A stretch of 64,000 nt of DNA from positions 2,924,501 through 2,988,500 of the forward strand of contig NZ_CP026362.1 in NCBI RefSeq assembly GCF_004116955.1. Reading direction: 5' to 3'. How positions within the stretch are numbered: position 1 is the first letter of the stretch; every line of letters starts with the position of its first letter. The position numbers and the translations under genes are program-made. The notes under the pieces were generated by a model. The model made no database searches and was not told the DNA's origin. It was given only the letters and a program-made list of their open reading frames with translations. The DNA comes from Bacillus vallismortis (GTDB lineage Bacteria; Bacillota; Bacilli; Bacillales; Bacillaceae). Positions 36,438-44,416 of this stretch are shown in pieces.

Positions 36438-37199
36438 ATGAACATACAACAAATTCGTAATGCCACACTTGTTGTCAAATATGCAGGCAAAAAGTTTTTA
36501 ATAGATCCTATGTTAGCTGAGAAAGGTGTTTATCCTCCTTTCCCAAATGCGCCAAGACAAGATCAAAACAACCCTTTGATTGAACTGCCAACATCTGTTG
36601 ATAATATTATTAAAGGTATTGATGCTGTTATTGTTACTCATTTACATTACGACCATTGGGATGAGGCTGCTAAAGAGTTGTTGCCAAAAGATATCAAATT
36701 GTTCTCCCAAAACGAAGAAGATGCAACAGAAATACGAAATGCCGGATTCAATAATGTCGAAGTTTTAACAAAAGATACAGCCTTTGAAGGCATTCAATTG
36801 ATTAAAACAAAAGGCGAACACGGAAGAGGAGAAATTTTAAAACTTGCAGGCCTTGTTTGCGGTGTTGCCTTCAAACACCAAAGCGAGAAAACGTTATATG
36901 TAACCGGAGATACAGTTTGGTATGAAGCCATTCAGGAAGAGATTAATACACATCAACCAGAAATTATTGTCGTAAATGGCGGAGATAATCAATTCTACGA
37001 AGGTGGTTCTCTCATCATGGGTAAAGAAGATATCTATGAAACGTATAAGGCTGCTCCAAAAGCAAAAATTATTGTAAGCCACATGGAAGCAGTAAACCAT
37101 TGGGGATTATCAAAAGAAGAACTAAAATCCTTTATTAATGAAAAAGGAATTGCTTCTCATGTTTTAGTGCCTGAAAATGGTGAATCATACTCTTTTTAA
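36438..37199 (+). CDS. Metallo-beta-lactamase-fold hydrolase
   Basis: A 253-residue MBL-fold protein of the UlaG/YddR type. Motifs: IQQIRNATLVVKYAGKKF at the N-terminus, VIVTHLHYDHWDEAA (HxHxDH) near residue 65, the Asp in LYVTGDTVWY near 157 and the His in IIVSHMEAVNHWGLS near 214. It hydrolyses an ester, amide or lactone of unknown type. ATG 36438 is chosen since AAAGGAG lies 8 bases upstream. Divergent from the Lrp-type gene, its probable regulator. Confidence 0.85.
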   Translation: MNIQQIRNATLVVKYAGKKFLIDPMLAEKGVYPPFPNAPRQDQNNPLIELPTSVDNIIKGIDAVIVTHLHYDHWDEAAKELLPKDIKLFSQNEEDATEIRNAGFNNVEVLTKDTAFEGIQLIKTKGEHGRGEILKLAGLVCGVAFKHQSEKTLYVTGDTVWYEAIQEEINTHQPEIIVVNGGDNQFYEGGSLIMGKEDIYETYKAAPKAKIIVSHMEAVNHWGLSKEELKSFINEKGIASHVLVPENGESYSF

Positions 37200-37284
37200 T
37201 CTAAAACATCAGACTGAGCTAAAGATATGAAGATCGTATGAAGATCGTATGAAGATCAACAATAAGTTCTAGACTTTCTAAAAG

Positions 37285-37525
37285 GATGAGTAAGACAATT
37301 CTATAAGTATCAGTCAGCTTGGTGCCATCTACAGATTGTCAAAGTCCCTTCGAATACAAATCCCAGTTTTTCTGGGATAGCATGACTTTTAAGGTTTATT
37401 GATTCACACCCTATTTCAATTCTTCTAAATTTTAAATTGTTAAACCACAGTCAGTAAATTTCATAACTTCTTCTGTCCATATATCCCTTCCCACTACATT
37501 TAGAATTTATCCAGTACCCAATGGT
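37285..37525 (-). pseudogene. Decayed GNAT acetyltransferase
   Basis: The minus strand carries fragments that match the intact GNAT at 51029-51592: IGYWINSKCSGKGYM, then in other frames the LNNLKFRRIEI and IPEKLGFVFEG regions. Several frame changes break it. It lies in the opposite orientation to the intact copy relative to the att site. Confidence 0.7.
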
Positions 37526-37645
37526 TCTGCAAAAACAACAATTGATGTTTACGGACTCCCATATCCAAACAAACAGAAGGATATGCTGATAAATAAGATG
37601 ACTTTCTTTAGGTAAGTGGAAAGTTTGTGGACAGTAGAACATATA
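37526..37645 (+). pseudogene. Integrase 3' stub, copy B
   Basis: GSAKTTIDVYGLPYPNKQKD is the C-terminal end of a tyrosine recombinase (usual form TTLDTYGHLYPNKQ). It is followed by the att hairpin. The 5' part of the gene is replaced by the decayed GNAT. Confidence 0.7.
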
Positions 37646-37663
37646 AAAATGAACACAAAAAAA

Positions 37664-37690
37664 TACCAAGGTCGTCAAAACCCTTGGTAT
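37664..37690. terminator. Att-associated hairpin, copy B
   Basis: ATACCAAGG / CCTTGGTAT type stem between the integrase stub and the tRNA remnant, repeated at 44.99 and 51.9 kb. Confidence 0.7.
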
Positions 37691-37694
37691 TTTT

Positions 37695-37747
37695 GATGCG
37701 GTCGAGAGGATGAACCTCCACGGGTTATTCACCCACTAGGCCCTCAA
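37695..37747 (-). repeat. Att-like tRNA-Leu 3' remnant B
   Basis: 53 of the 55 bases of the core found at 45023 and 51926; a two-base loss (GGATGAACC for GGACTTGAACC) and one C-to-T change. It is the reverse complement of a tRNA-Leu 3' part, the site type used by ICEBs1. Confidence 0.82.
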
Positions 37748-38269
37748 TAAAGTGAAACTGTGCTTTCTGTTACAAACCCTTTATATATCAGTGTTTATTC
37801 ATTTTGATTATGTTGGTTTACAATGAATTACTCATATTGTGGAGTGAAAATGGAGTTTTTTCATCACCAGAAAGTTACATGACATGTCATTGGTGTCAGG
37901 TCTTTTAAAATAGCTGAAATAAAGAGAAAGAAAGCTTTTACATTCTCAGTTCTTTAAATCTTGTATATTTAATTGATTATCGTGGCTTTAAGAGTTTCAA
38001 GAATTTTTCGTATAGTACTTTACCAACATCGTATACGATTTTTTCTTGTATTTGTATCCAAATAGGGGTTGCTTCTTTATTTGTTATTCCTAACGCCCCC
38101 AATTCGACATGCCAGTCTTTTTTCATTTTGCAATTCTTTGTTTTTCAGATCCTATATCGCAAGTGTGAAGGCTCATTCCATTTCTATGTTTACATAAAGT
38201 TACTTTCATTTTGTGTACAAAATAATCACTGATACTTCATCAAGGATAAATCTGTAGGGATGAAAAATA
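37748..38269. other. Non-coding stretch after att B
   Basis: No gene seen. The first 170 bases (GTGAAACTGTG..., ATTTTGATTATGTTG, GACATGTCATTGGTG) are shared with the sequence after att D at 51981-52150, showing that more than the att core was duplicated. Confidence 0.5.
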
Positions 38270-38273
38270 AAAA

Positions 38274-38299
38274 AGATACCAATTTAATCATTGGCATCT
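38274..38299 (-). terminator. Terminator of the riboswitch operon
   Basis: On the minus strand AGATGCCAAT / ATTGGTATCT is followed by TTTTTTATT, 80 bases after the HAD-Nudix stop. Confidence 0.75.
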
Positions 38300-38378
38300 T
38301 CTCTATTTGATTCCCTTCACACTTGTTTGCATACCTCATCGGATACTTCATCTTACTAATTGAAAATATAAAGTCAAT

Positions 38379-39614
38379 TTAACGAATAAAAGCAAGGTTT
38401 TTCTGTGCTAAAGCATCTTCCAACCACCTAGGATGCATTGGCAATAGAGTATCTGGTAACTCGTGAATATTAAAATACCTAATTTCTAAGGCCTCCTCTG
38501 TCTTTTTTTTCAATGTCCCTCCAATCACTTCACATTGAAAACAGTTGGTAATAAAGTGACTGACTCTTCCGTCAGGGTAAATAAATGTCTGTGAGCTTGG
38601 ATCTGAATAAACTCCTATCATTTTAGAAACTTTAACAGTTAATCCGGTTTCCTCTTTTATTTCTCTTATTATCGCTTGTTCAACTGATTCACCAGGTTCC
38701 ACATGTCCTGAAGGGATGCCCCATAGACCATTATCAGCACGCTTCATTAATAAAACCGAACTTGATTCTTTGATTATTATTCCAGCGACTCCAGCTTTCA
38801 CTTGTTCTGTCCATTGATAATCTGGTTTCTCACGTACTTCTATCATAACTTCACTATCGAACAAATACTTCAAATTGCGTATCACAACATCTGGATTTCT
38901 AAAGTCATGTTCTACAGGAAATAAAGTATTTTGATCAGAAACTAAGATAGAAGGTATACCCATTCGGTTCGCTCCAATAATATCTGTCTCAGGTGTATCT
39001 CCAATCATGACGCATCTTTCTCTGTCTTCAAAGGACTCAAGTACTTTTTCAAATATTGAAGACTCCGGCTTTCCAATGATGATGGGCTCTTTATCTGCTC
39101 CCGTTTTAACAGCCTCAACTATGGCACCTGTAGCTGGAGCTGGTCCTTTAGCGGTGGGAAATGTTTTATCCCCATTTGTAGCAATAAATGAAGCCCCACT
39201 GCGGATGAGATTTACCGCCTTATGTATATCTTGAAAAGTAATATTGTGATCCCATCCAATGACAACAGCTTCTGCTAGGTCTTCTTCAAGATCAATACCA
39301 GCTTTTCGAATCTCGCTTTTAAGTTCATCATTTCCTAATATATATGCTCTCTTTATTCCAGCCTTAACAAGGTAATCAGCTGTTGCCCACCCCGAAGTAA
39401 TCACTTCATCAATACTTGCTGAAATACCAAGCTTATGAAGCCTTTTAACAATCGTTTCTCTTGTAACACAGGGATCATTCGTTAAAAAACGAATGGATTT
39501 CTTTTCTTCACGGAGGCGTTTTAAAGAAGAAACAGCTTCTGGTAAAGCTTTGTCTCCTATATAAATAACTCCGTCTAAGTCGAATAAAAATACATCATAT
39601 TCCTTATAGATCAT
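38379..39614 (-). CDS. HAD phosphatase-Nudix hydrolase fusion
   Basis: A fusion of about 411 residues. Residues 1-255 are a NagD/AraL-type HAD phosphatase with a C2 cap: FLFDLDGVIYIGDKALPEA (catalytic DxD), FLTNDP (motif II) and MIGDTPETDIIGANRMG (motif IV). Residues about 270-410 are a Nudix hydrolase with a complete box, GHVEPGESVEQAIIREIKEE followed by TGL. It is the last gene of a TPP-riboswitch operon, 8 bases after the ThiD-like gene. Nudix enzymes are known that hydrolyse damaged or analog thiamin pyrophosphates, so it may destroy a toxic thiamin analog or process the pathway phosphate; this is inference. The second of two ATGs has the better spacing. Confidence 0.88.
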   Translation of the reverse strand: MIYKEYDVFLFDLDGVIYIGDKALPEAVSSLKRLREEKKSIRFLTNDPCVTRETIVKRLHKLGISASIDEVITSGWATADYLVKAGIKRAYILGNDELKSEIRKAGIDLEEDLAEAVVIGWDHNITFQDIHKAVNLIRSGASFIATNGDKTFPTAKGPAPATGAIVEAVKTGADKEPIIIGKPESSIFEKVLESFEDRERCVMIGDTPETDIIGANRMGIPSILVSDQNTLFPVEHDFRNPDVVIRNLKYLFDSEVMIEVREKPDYQWTEQVKAGVAGIIIKESSSVLLMKRADNGLWGIPSGHVEPGESVEQAIIREIKEETGLTVKVSKMIGVYSDPSSQTFIYPDGRVSHFITNCFQCEVIGGTLKKKTEEALEIRYFNIHELPDTLLPMHPRWLEDALAQKNLAFIR

Positions 39615-39625
39615 CATAACACTCC

Positions 39626-40444
39626 TTAAGTAGCTGTCGTGGGGTTAATGATTGAGCGATACGCGAAATGATTTGTAGGCCCTTGTCCCTTCCCAATCCC
39701 TATAGGATGTTTAATGGCTGCTGAGATAAATTCTTTTCCAGTTGCTACTGATTCTGGTATACTGTGTTGCTTTGCTAGCTCTGCAGTGATGACAGCAGAA
39801 AAAGTACAGCCTGTCCCATGGGTATGTTTTGTATCAAAGCGAGGGGAAACAAACTCCTCGAAGGCCTCATCAAAATACATAATATCACGAGCTTCTCCGT
39901 TCATATGCCCCCCTTTTACGACAGCACTCTTTGCCCCGTATACTTCCACAATTTCTTTAGCAGCATCGCGCATCTGCTGTACAGTTTTAATTGATTTGCC
40001 GATGATTACTTCTGCTTCTGGAATATTTGGTGTAATAACAGTTGTTTGAGGTATTAATAATTTTTTCAAATGATTAACGGCATCCTTATGAAGCAGATGA
40101 TGACCGCTTTTAGCAACCATAACTGGGTCCATCACATACGATTGGATTTTAGCCGCTTTTAATTTTTCAGCTATCAGTTCTATAATATCCACGCTTGCAA
40201 GCATACCAGTTTTTACAGCATCTGGTTTTATATCTCCGATGACACAGTCTATTTGCTGAGATATATTATTCAGAGATACCTCCTCAAAACTCTTCACACC
40301 AAGTGTGTTTTGAGCAACAACTGATGTAATAACAGCCATTCCAAATACTTGCTGCTCCTGGAAGGTTTTTAAGTCTGCATGAATTCCCGCTCCCCCGGTT
40401 GGATCTGTTCCAGCAATCGAAAGTGCTTTATAGATATCCGTCAA
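39626..40444 (-). CDS. ThiD-like hydroxymethylpyrimidine (phosphate) kinase
   Basis: A 272-residue ribokinase-fold kinase of the ThiD/PdxK type: ALSIAGTDPTGGAGIHADLK at the N-terminus, KTGMLAS and VMDPVMVAKSGHHLL in the middle, and the anion-hole motif HTHGTGCTFSAVI with the catalytic Cys/Asp region near residue 213. ThiD phosphorylates 4-amino-5-hydroxymethyl-2-methylpyrimidine and its phosphate; it can also accept bacimethrin, the 2-methoxy analog. It is the fourth gene of the riboswitch operon, one base after the methyltransferase. It may be the main ThiD or a pathway-specific copy. Confidence 0.9.
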   Translation of the reverse strand: MTDIYKALSIAGTDPTGGAGIHADLKTFQEQQVFGMAVITSVVAQNTLGVKSFEEVSLNNISQQIDCVIGDIKPDAVKTGMLASVDIIELIAEKLKAAKIQSYVMDPVMVAKSGHHLLHKDAVNHLKKLLIPQTTVITPNIPEAEVIIGKSIKTVQQMRDAAKEIVEVYGAKSAVVKGGHMNGEARDIMYFDEAFEEFVSPRFDTKHTHGTGCTFSAVITAELAKQHSIPESVATGKEFISAAIKHPIGIGKGQGPTNHFAYRSIINPTTAT

Positions 40445-40445
40445 C

Positions 40446-41216
40446 TCATACTCCTCCTAAGGTAGGTTTCACTGCTTCAAAAATGATAAAAGGTGGGTAT
40501 TCCTTTTCACTTTTCCAATTATTAAATTTAAATTTTTGTTCGATGGCCTTTAACTGCTCTCCGTCAATATCGTTTAACGTTGGTTCCAGTAATGTTACAC
40601 TTTCAAAGCCTACATTAGATAAAAGTTTATAGTACATTGACTTCGGCCAATGAAAGTCATTTAAAATTAAATCTTCTTGTTCAGGAACATGAAGCCACTC
40701 ATTTCTTTCTTCTCCATAAGAATACTCTTTCCCCGGTATTCCGTTGCGAAAGGTTGAAAATTCTTTTCCAGTTGAGTCAGGGTTTGTATCCAGTATAACA
40801 AAAGAAGCACCTGGTTTTAACACACGAAAAATTTCACCCATAATTCTTTTGATACGTTGATCACTATCTGTATTAATAAAGACGTAACAGGCCATAGCAG
40901 CATCAACTGAATGATCTGGTAAGAAGGAAAGGTTATCATGTTCAATTAAATGATAGTCGACATGTGAATGTTTTCTTTTTTTCTTTGCTATATCCAACAT
41001 CTTACTTGATTCATCTACTGCGATTACATTGCAATCTATTCTGTCAGCTAACCTATATGCTACCTTACCGGGTCCACAGCCAAAATCGAGCACCTTTTTA
41101 ATATCCGCTTTATCAAATTTACGAAAAACATACTCAAAACCTAATGTTTGTTCTAAAACGTCGTTATAAGCATCGAATTTACCAGCAACACTGTCTTCTT
41201 TCCAAGAAGTTTTCAT
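40446..41216 (-). CDS. Class I SAM-dependent methyltransferase
   Basis: A 256-residue methyltransferase of the Rossmann class. Motif I is VLDFGCGPGKVAYRLADRI near residue 43, the acidic motif II is NVIAVDESSKMLDIAKKK, motif III is DAAMACYVFINTDSDQRI, and LKPGASFVILDTNP marks the post-motif strand. In the setting of this operon the expected substrate is a hydroxymethylated cytosine-type pyrimidine, giving an O-methyl group; this is inference from the bacimethrin pathway. It starts within the stop codon of the preceding gene (TAATG), after AGGAGG, so translation is coupled. Confidence 0.88.
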   Translation of the reverse strand: MKTSWKEDSVAGKFDAYNDVLEQTLGFEYVFRKFDKADIKKVLDFGCGPGKVAYRLADRIDCNVIAVDESSKMLDIAKKKRKHSHVDYHLIEHDNLSFLPDHSVDAAMACYVFINTDSDQRIKRIMGEIFRVLKPGASFVILDTNPDSTGKEFSTFRNGIPGKEYSYGEERNEWLHVPEQEDLILNDFHWPKSMYYKLLSNVGFESVTLLEPTLNDIDGEQLKAIEQKFKFNNWKSEKEYPPFIIFEAVKPTLGGV

Positions 41217-42223
41217 TAAATTTCCTCCTTTTGTTTAGTTGAAAAGTAATTAAACCACTTATTTTTAACAAAAAACTGATAAGTAGGAAGTAAGCTTTGA
41301 AATAATGAATGATCCATATCTCGCTTATAAGCAATATGCTGATATATACTAAAAAGTAAGAGAATTTGTTCCCAATATTCAGGTAAATCTAAAGTTTCAA
41401 TATCCTGCCTTGACATTGAAATTTGATCTTTTCTAAGCAAAGACTCATATTTTAAAACTGTTTCAATAAAAGGCCAATTATTCCCGGTAGGCATTTTAGG
41501 AAATTCAAAAGCCGAGGTATCATTATGAGTTTTAGCTTCCTCAAGTACTGTTTTTGCCCATTCGTTGTCGGACTCATAGATATGAATGGAACCAACATTA
41601 TGGAAATATTCTCCGACTTCTAAATGAAGTTCTCTAGCCATTAATTCTTGCATAAATGTAAAAGAGAAAAGATCACTAATCATTCCTCGAAATGCATCAT
41701 TTGCACGCATTATGGAAGACATGTATAACTTGTTTTCTCTTATGAAAAATTGCAAACCTATTGTACAAGAAACATCAATATTGCCAGAAACGAAGAGTTC
41801 CGAGGCATCGAATATTTGAATAAATGCCCTTTTTGAATCAATGTCTTCCTGTGTCAAAAGATTTTTTATTCTATTCCATTGATTTAGTTTTGCGTTTCCA
41901 AATTCAAATATTTTAGGTCCATACGCAGTACCTGTTAATGTTTTTTTATTCATTGAATATAAAGGCATTTTTTTATTGTAATAACTAATAAAATCTAAGT
42001 TGTTACTCCCCGATAAATACCATAAAACTTCAGCAAAATTAAACACGATATTTGTTTTTCTAGAGGGTAAGTAAGTGACACGTTCTATTGGATTTTCAAG
42101 GGTCAGATGATAGTTCAATTTTTCTTTGCTATTTTGTCCACGCGGTGAATTTAAAAATTCAGGGTAATAATAGATGTCATATAGGGTTTCCATATATGCT
42201 TCATGAAAAGTTTTCTTTCTCAT
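41216..42223 (-). CDS. Thymidylate synthase homolog, predicted (d)CMP hydroxymethylase
   Basis: A 335-residue member of the thymidylate synthase superfamily. The catalytic Cys is in IDVSCTIGLQFFIREN (Cys153). The following substrate loop reads MRANDAFRGMISDLFSFTF; aligned by hand with QRSxDxxLGxPFNIAS of thymidylate synthase, the Asn that reads the uracil ring becomes Asp184, as in dCMP hydroxymethylases. That change favours cytosine. The enzyme would then transfer a hydroxymethyl from methylene-tetrahydrofolate to CMP or dCMP. It overlaps both neighbours by one base in TAATG junctions. The true thymidylate synthase is not in this window. Confidence 0.87.
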   Translation of the reverse strand: MRKKTFHEAYMETLYDIYYYPEFLNSPRGQNSKEKLNYHLTLENPIERVTYLPSRKTNIVFNFAEVLWYLSGSNNLDFISYYNKKMPLYSMNKKTLTGTAYGPKIFEFGNAKLNQWNRIKNLLTQEDIDSKRAFIQIFDASELFVSGNIDVSCTIGLQFFIRENKLYMSSIMRANDAFRGMISDLFSFTFMQELMARELHLEVGEYFHNVGSIHIYESDNEWAKTVLEEAKTHNDTSAFEFPKMPTGNNWPFIETVLKYESLLRKDQISMSRQDIETLDLPEYWEQILLLFSIYQHIAYKRDMDHSLFQSLLPTYQFFVKNKWFNYFSTKQKEEI

Positions 42224-42684
42224 TAAGATTCCACCTTGTATTCCATAAGGATACTTTTAATCTTCTCTAATAAATCATCAGTACCTTTAAAATTAATGTA
42301 TTCAACATCAGCTACTACGCTTAACCCTTGAATTAAGAATGCGTAATCCCTCTCATTTTCTAGTAATAACACTATCTTTTTTTTCAAGGCAGAAGCCCAT
42401 CCTATTTCTATATGCGTTCCAGGAGAAGCCGGTGAGCCAGGAAAAGCTACAAAAAGATCGCAAGAGCGTATTTCATCAAAATCAATTTTAGTGCATTGTT
42501 GGGGTGTCATGAAATCTTTCCCCCATCCTTCTCGCTTGTGAGCATTATGAACTAACCATCCTTCATTTTCAAAAAAAGAAATTAATGACTCTAACTTCTC
42601 CCTTTCATGTAAACTCATCAATCCAGTATTCACATCTACTAAACTTTTAAAAGGTCCTGCTAAAAAAACTTTTTTAGTTGTCAC
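42223..42684 (-). CDS. Nucleoside 2-deoxyribosyltransferase-like N-glycosidase
   Basis: A 153-residue protein of the nucleoside deoxyribosyltransferase family: KVFLAGPFKSLVDVN at the start, DFDEIRSCDLFVAFPG and the catalytic PGTHIEIGWASALKK with the nucleophile Glu. Members cleave or exchange the N-glycosidic bond of (deoxy)nucleosides or nucleotides. Here it probably frees the modified pyrimidine base from its (deoxy)ribose phosphate. The GTG at 42684 is taken as start because AAAGGGG lies 9 bases upstream; an in-frame ATG at 42723 falls inside the riboswitch terminator stem. First gene of the operon. Confidence 0.87.
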   Translation of the reverse strand: MTTKKVFLAGPFKSLVDVNTGLMSLHEREKLESLISFFENEGWLVHNAHKREGWGKDFMTPQQCTKIDFDEIRSCDLFVAFPGSPASPGTHIEIGWASALKKKIVLLLENERDYAFLIQGLSVVADVEYINFKGTDDLLEKIKSILMEYKVES

Positions 42685-42710
42685 TTTAATATCCCCTTTC
42701 AAAATAAATA

Positions 42711-42737
42711 AAGCCACTTTCATATGGAAAGTGGCTT
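42711..42737 (-). terminator. Riboswitch expression-platform terminator
   Basis: On the minus strand AAGCCACTTTC / GAAAGTGGCTT followed by TATTTATTTTG, between the TPP aptamer and the first gene. It fits control by transcription termination when TPP is bound. Confidence 0.85.
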
Positions 42738-42773
42738 AAATATAGATAAGATAAAAAATCTCTCTATTTTTTT

Positions 42774-42858
42774 CACTTCCCTACGTTGGTGTTAACCAAA
42801 TCAGGTTCAAAGGGTCAGGACTTGTGTCTCTTCTCAGCTTCTAAAAGCTCCCCCAGTG
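42774..42858 (-). promoter_or_regulatory. TPP riboswitch (THI box)
   Basis: On the minus strand the conserved THI-box parts are in order: GGGGGAGC, CTGAGAAGAGACA, ACCCTTTGAACCTGATTTGG, then AACACCAACGTAGGGAAGTG. Outer CACT/AGTG bases pair to close P1. Together with the terminator at 42711-42737 this makes a complete off-switch that reads cellular thiamin pyrophosphate for the five-gene operon. Confidence 0.96.
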
Positions 42859-43089
42859 TATAAAATATAAATATTTACTTTCATCCTAAACTATTCCATA
42901 TCTTTAGTCAAACAATGATTGATAAGCCTTGAACCCTGCGTATCAACCGACAAAAGTTTTTCGAAAAGTTACTACGCCTTGCATTTGATGGCAATTCATG
43001 GAGCTTAAAAAAAAAGCACAAAAATACCTTATTTTCTAGTGTGTTTAAAAAATGTCCTGAACATCGCAAATTGTAAAAGGAATCCAACA

Positions 43090-43205
43090 ATAAAAAAAGA
43101 GAAGTAAACACACGTTTTACTCCTTTAACTTTGTCTCTTCACCTTTTGCTTCTTCATAGTCTGGTGTTTTCTTTGATAAGCCCAGTCGATCATTTTCGCC
43201 ATTAA
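43090..43205 (-). pseudogene. yddJ 3' fossil
   Basis: The stretch matches the 3' end of the intact yddJ at 59913 (CTTCTTCATAGTCTGGTGTT, GATAAGCC, GATCATTTTCGCCA), including the preceding terminator-like sequence. The rest of the gene is missing. A frame at 43257-43442 (TQIETLINALYRLYQEL) is not recognised, and I do not call it a gene. Confidence 0.7.
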
Positions 43206-43524
43206 TTGGCATACCACCCACCTATTGGCACTCAGCGCCAACTTTCTCATATTTAGGTGTACGATGTCAGTTCACGAAAAGATTCTTCGGAAGGTAAAAC
43301 CCAAATTGAAACCTTAATAAATGCTCTGTATCGTTTATATCAAGAATTGCACCGTGAGCGATTGGTGAGTGGGCTTCAACAACAATATCTTGACTGTGTC
43401 TGTAATCCATTACGAAGGAGAAAACATATTATATATGTCTAATATGCTTTCTCCTTTATTTTAAGGGTTTTTATAATTTAGGTTTTAATAATTTAAACCT
43501 GTTTGTATCCCGTTTTTAAAACAA

Positions 43525-44148
43525 TTAGAAACAATTATCAACAACGTCACCTAAACTAAAGAATTCTAGTACGACTTTTTGAGTTTCATCTGGTAGTGCC
43601 TTAGTAGATACTTTTACGGCTTTTTTTATAGCATTTGTTCTAGAAAGTCCTAGGTTTCTTTGATGTTTATAAGCTGTAATAATTGTTTTTGTCATTGAAT
43701 TTAGTCCGCCCATTAATTTTGCTGCTTTTTTAACTTTTAAGATCTTTGCCCATGGGATAGCGTTTACTGCTATAGCTTTAGCAGCACTAGAAATGCAACT
43801 CCATGTACTCAGTACTATAAATGGTCCTATACTTTCTTGGGCGGTTTTAACAGCAGTCAGGTTTTCTCCATCAACCACAAATTCATAACCTACAAATTCG
43901 TTCCCTTTATGTACGTTTAACCATTCAATACCGGAGTTTATTCCTTGTTCAGCAACATCCTCTGGCATTTGATCAATTAATTCTAATAGAGGTTCGAGAG
44001 TTCTTTTCATGATTTGAGCTTCTACATTAACTTGCTCAGAAGAAACATCATTAGAACTTTCTTTCACGTTAGCTATTGGTATTGTTATAGTGGTAAAAAT
44101 TAGAGAGAAACAGATTACAATGACCAATTGTTTAATGCTTTTCTTCAC
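43525..44148 (-). CDS. Secreted protein with Cys-flanked hydrophobic C-terminal region
   Basis: A 207-residue precursor with a signal peptide (LVIVICFSLIFTTITIPIAN). A polar region with EPLLELIDQMPEDV is followed by a strongly hydrophobic segment (PFIVLSTWSCISSAAKAIAV, INAIPWAKIL) and a basic amphipathic tail (VKKAAKLMGG; KHQRNLGLSRTNAIKKAVKV) that ends in Cys-Phe. The layout, inactive N-part followed by Cys plus hydrophobic and basic segments, resembles SdpC-type toxin precursors, but no direct homology is claimed. A 57-residue membrane protein is encoded divergently 56 bases away, as in the second pair at 45.9-47.3 kb. Confidence 0.65.
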   Translation of the reverse strand: MKKSIKQLVIVICFSLIFTTITIPIANVKESSNDVSSEQVNVEAQIMKRTLEPLLELIDQMPEDVAEQGINSGIEWLNVHKGNEFVGYEFVVDGENLTAVKTAQESIGPFIVLSTWSCISSAAKAIAVNAIPWAKILKVKKAAKLMGGLNSMTKTIITAYKHQRNLGLSRTNAIKKAVKVSTKALPDETQKVVLEFFSLGDVVDNCF

Positions 44149-44204
44149 GTTATAACTACTTTACAATATTTTTATAGAATTATTTTTGCAATAGGAGTGT
44201 GTTT

Positions 44205-44378
44205 GTGAAAAAAAGTTTTTATTCTTTGATATTATTGATTGTTGCAGGTTCGTTTATTGTTAACATTTTTGTAGATAATGAATCTATTTCAACAATAGTT
44301 AATATTATTGGACTAATTGCAATTATTATTATGGGCATTGTTTTAAGAATTACTTTTGGTAACTCTTCTGAAAAGTAA
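44205..44378 (+). CDS. Small two-TM membrane protein, possible immunity protein
   Basis: A GTG-start frame of 57 codons behind ATAGGAGTG. It encodes two TM helices, FYSLILLIVAGSFIVNIFV and TIVNIIGLIAIIIMGIVL, and a short C-terminal tail (GNSSEK). No family recognised. It is divergent from the secreted protein at 43525-44148, so the pair may be a toxin with its membrane immunity protein. That is inference from layout only. Confidence 0.6.
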   Translation: MKKSFYSLILLIVAGSFIVNIFVDNESISTIVNIIGLIAIIIMGIVLRITFGNSSEK

Positions 44379-44416
44379 TCCTTTTTAAGATTAAAAGAAA
44401 TAAACATCCTCAATTT

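Noticed and set aside
37451..37732. Minus-strand 93-codon frame before att B
   Set aside because: It is a chance fusion of hairpin, integrase antisense and a GNAT scrap, not a gene.
43257..43442. Plus-strand 61-codon frame (TQIETLINALYRLYQEL)
   Set aside because: No ribosome binding site and no recognised family; it lies among ICE debris. It could be a fragment of a lost gene but cannot be supported.
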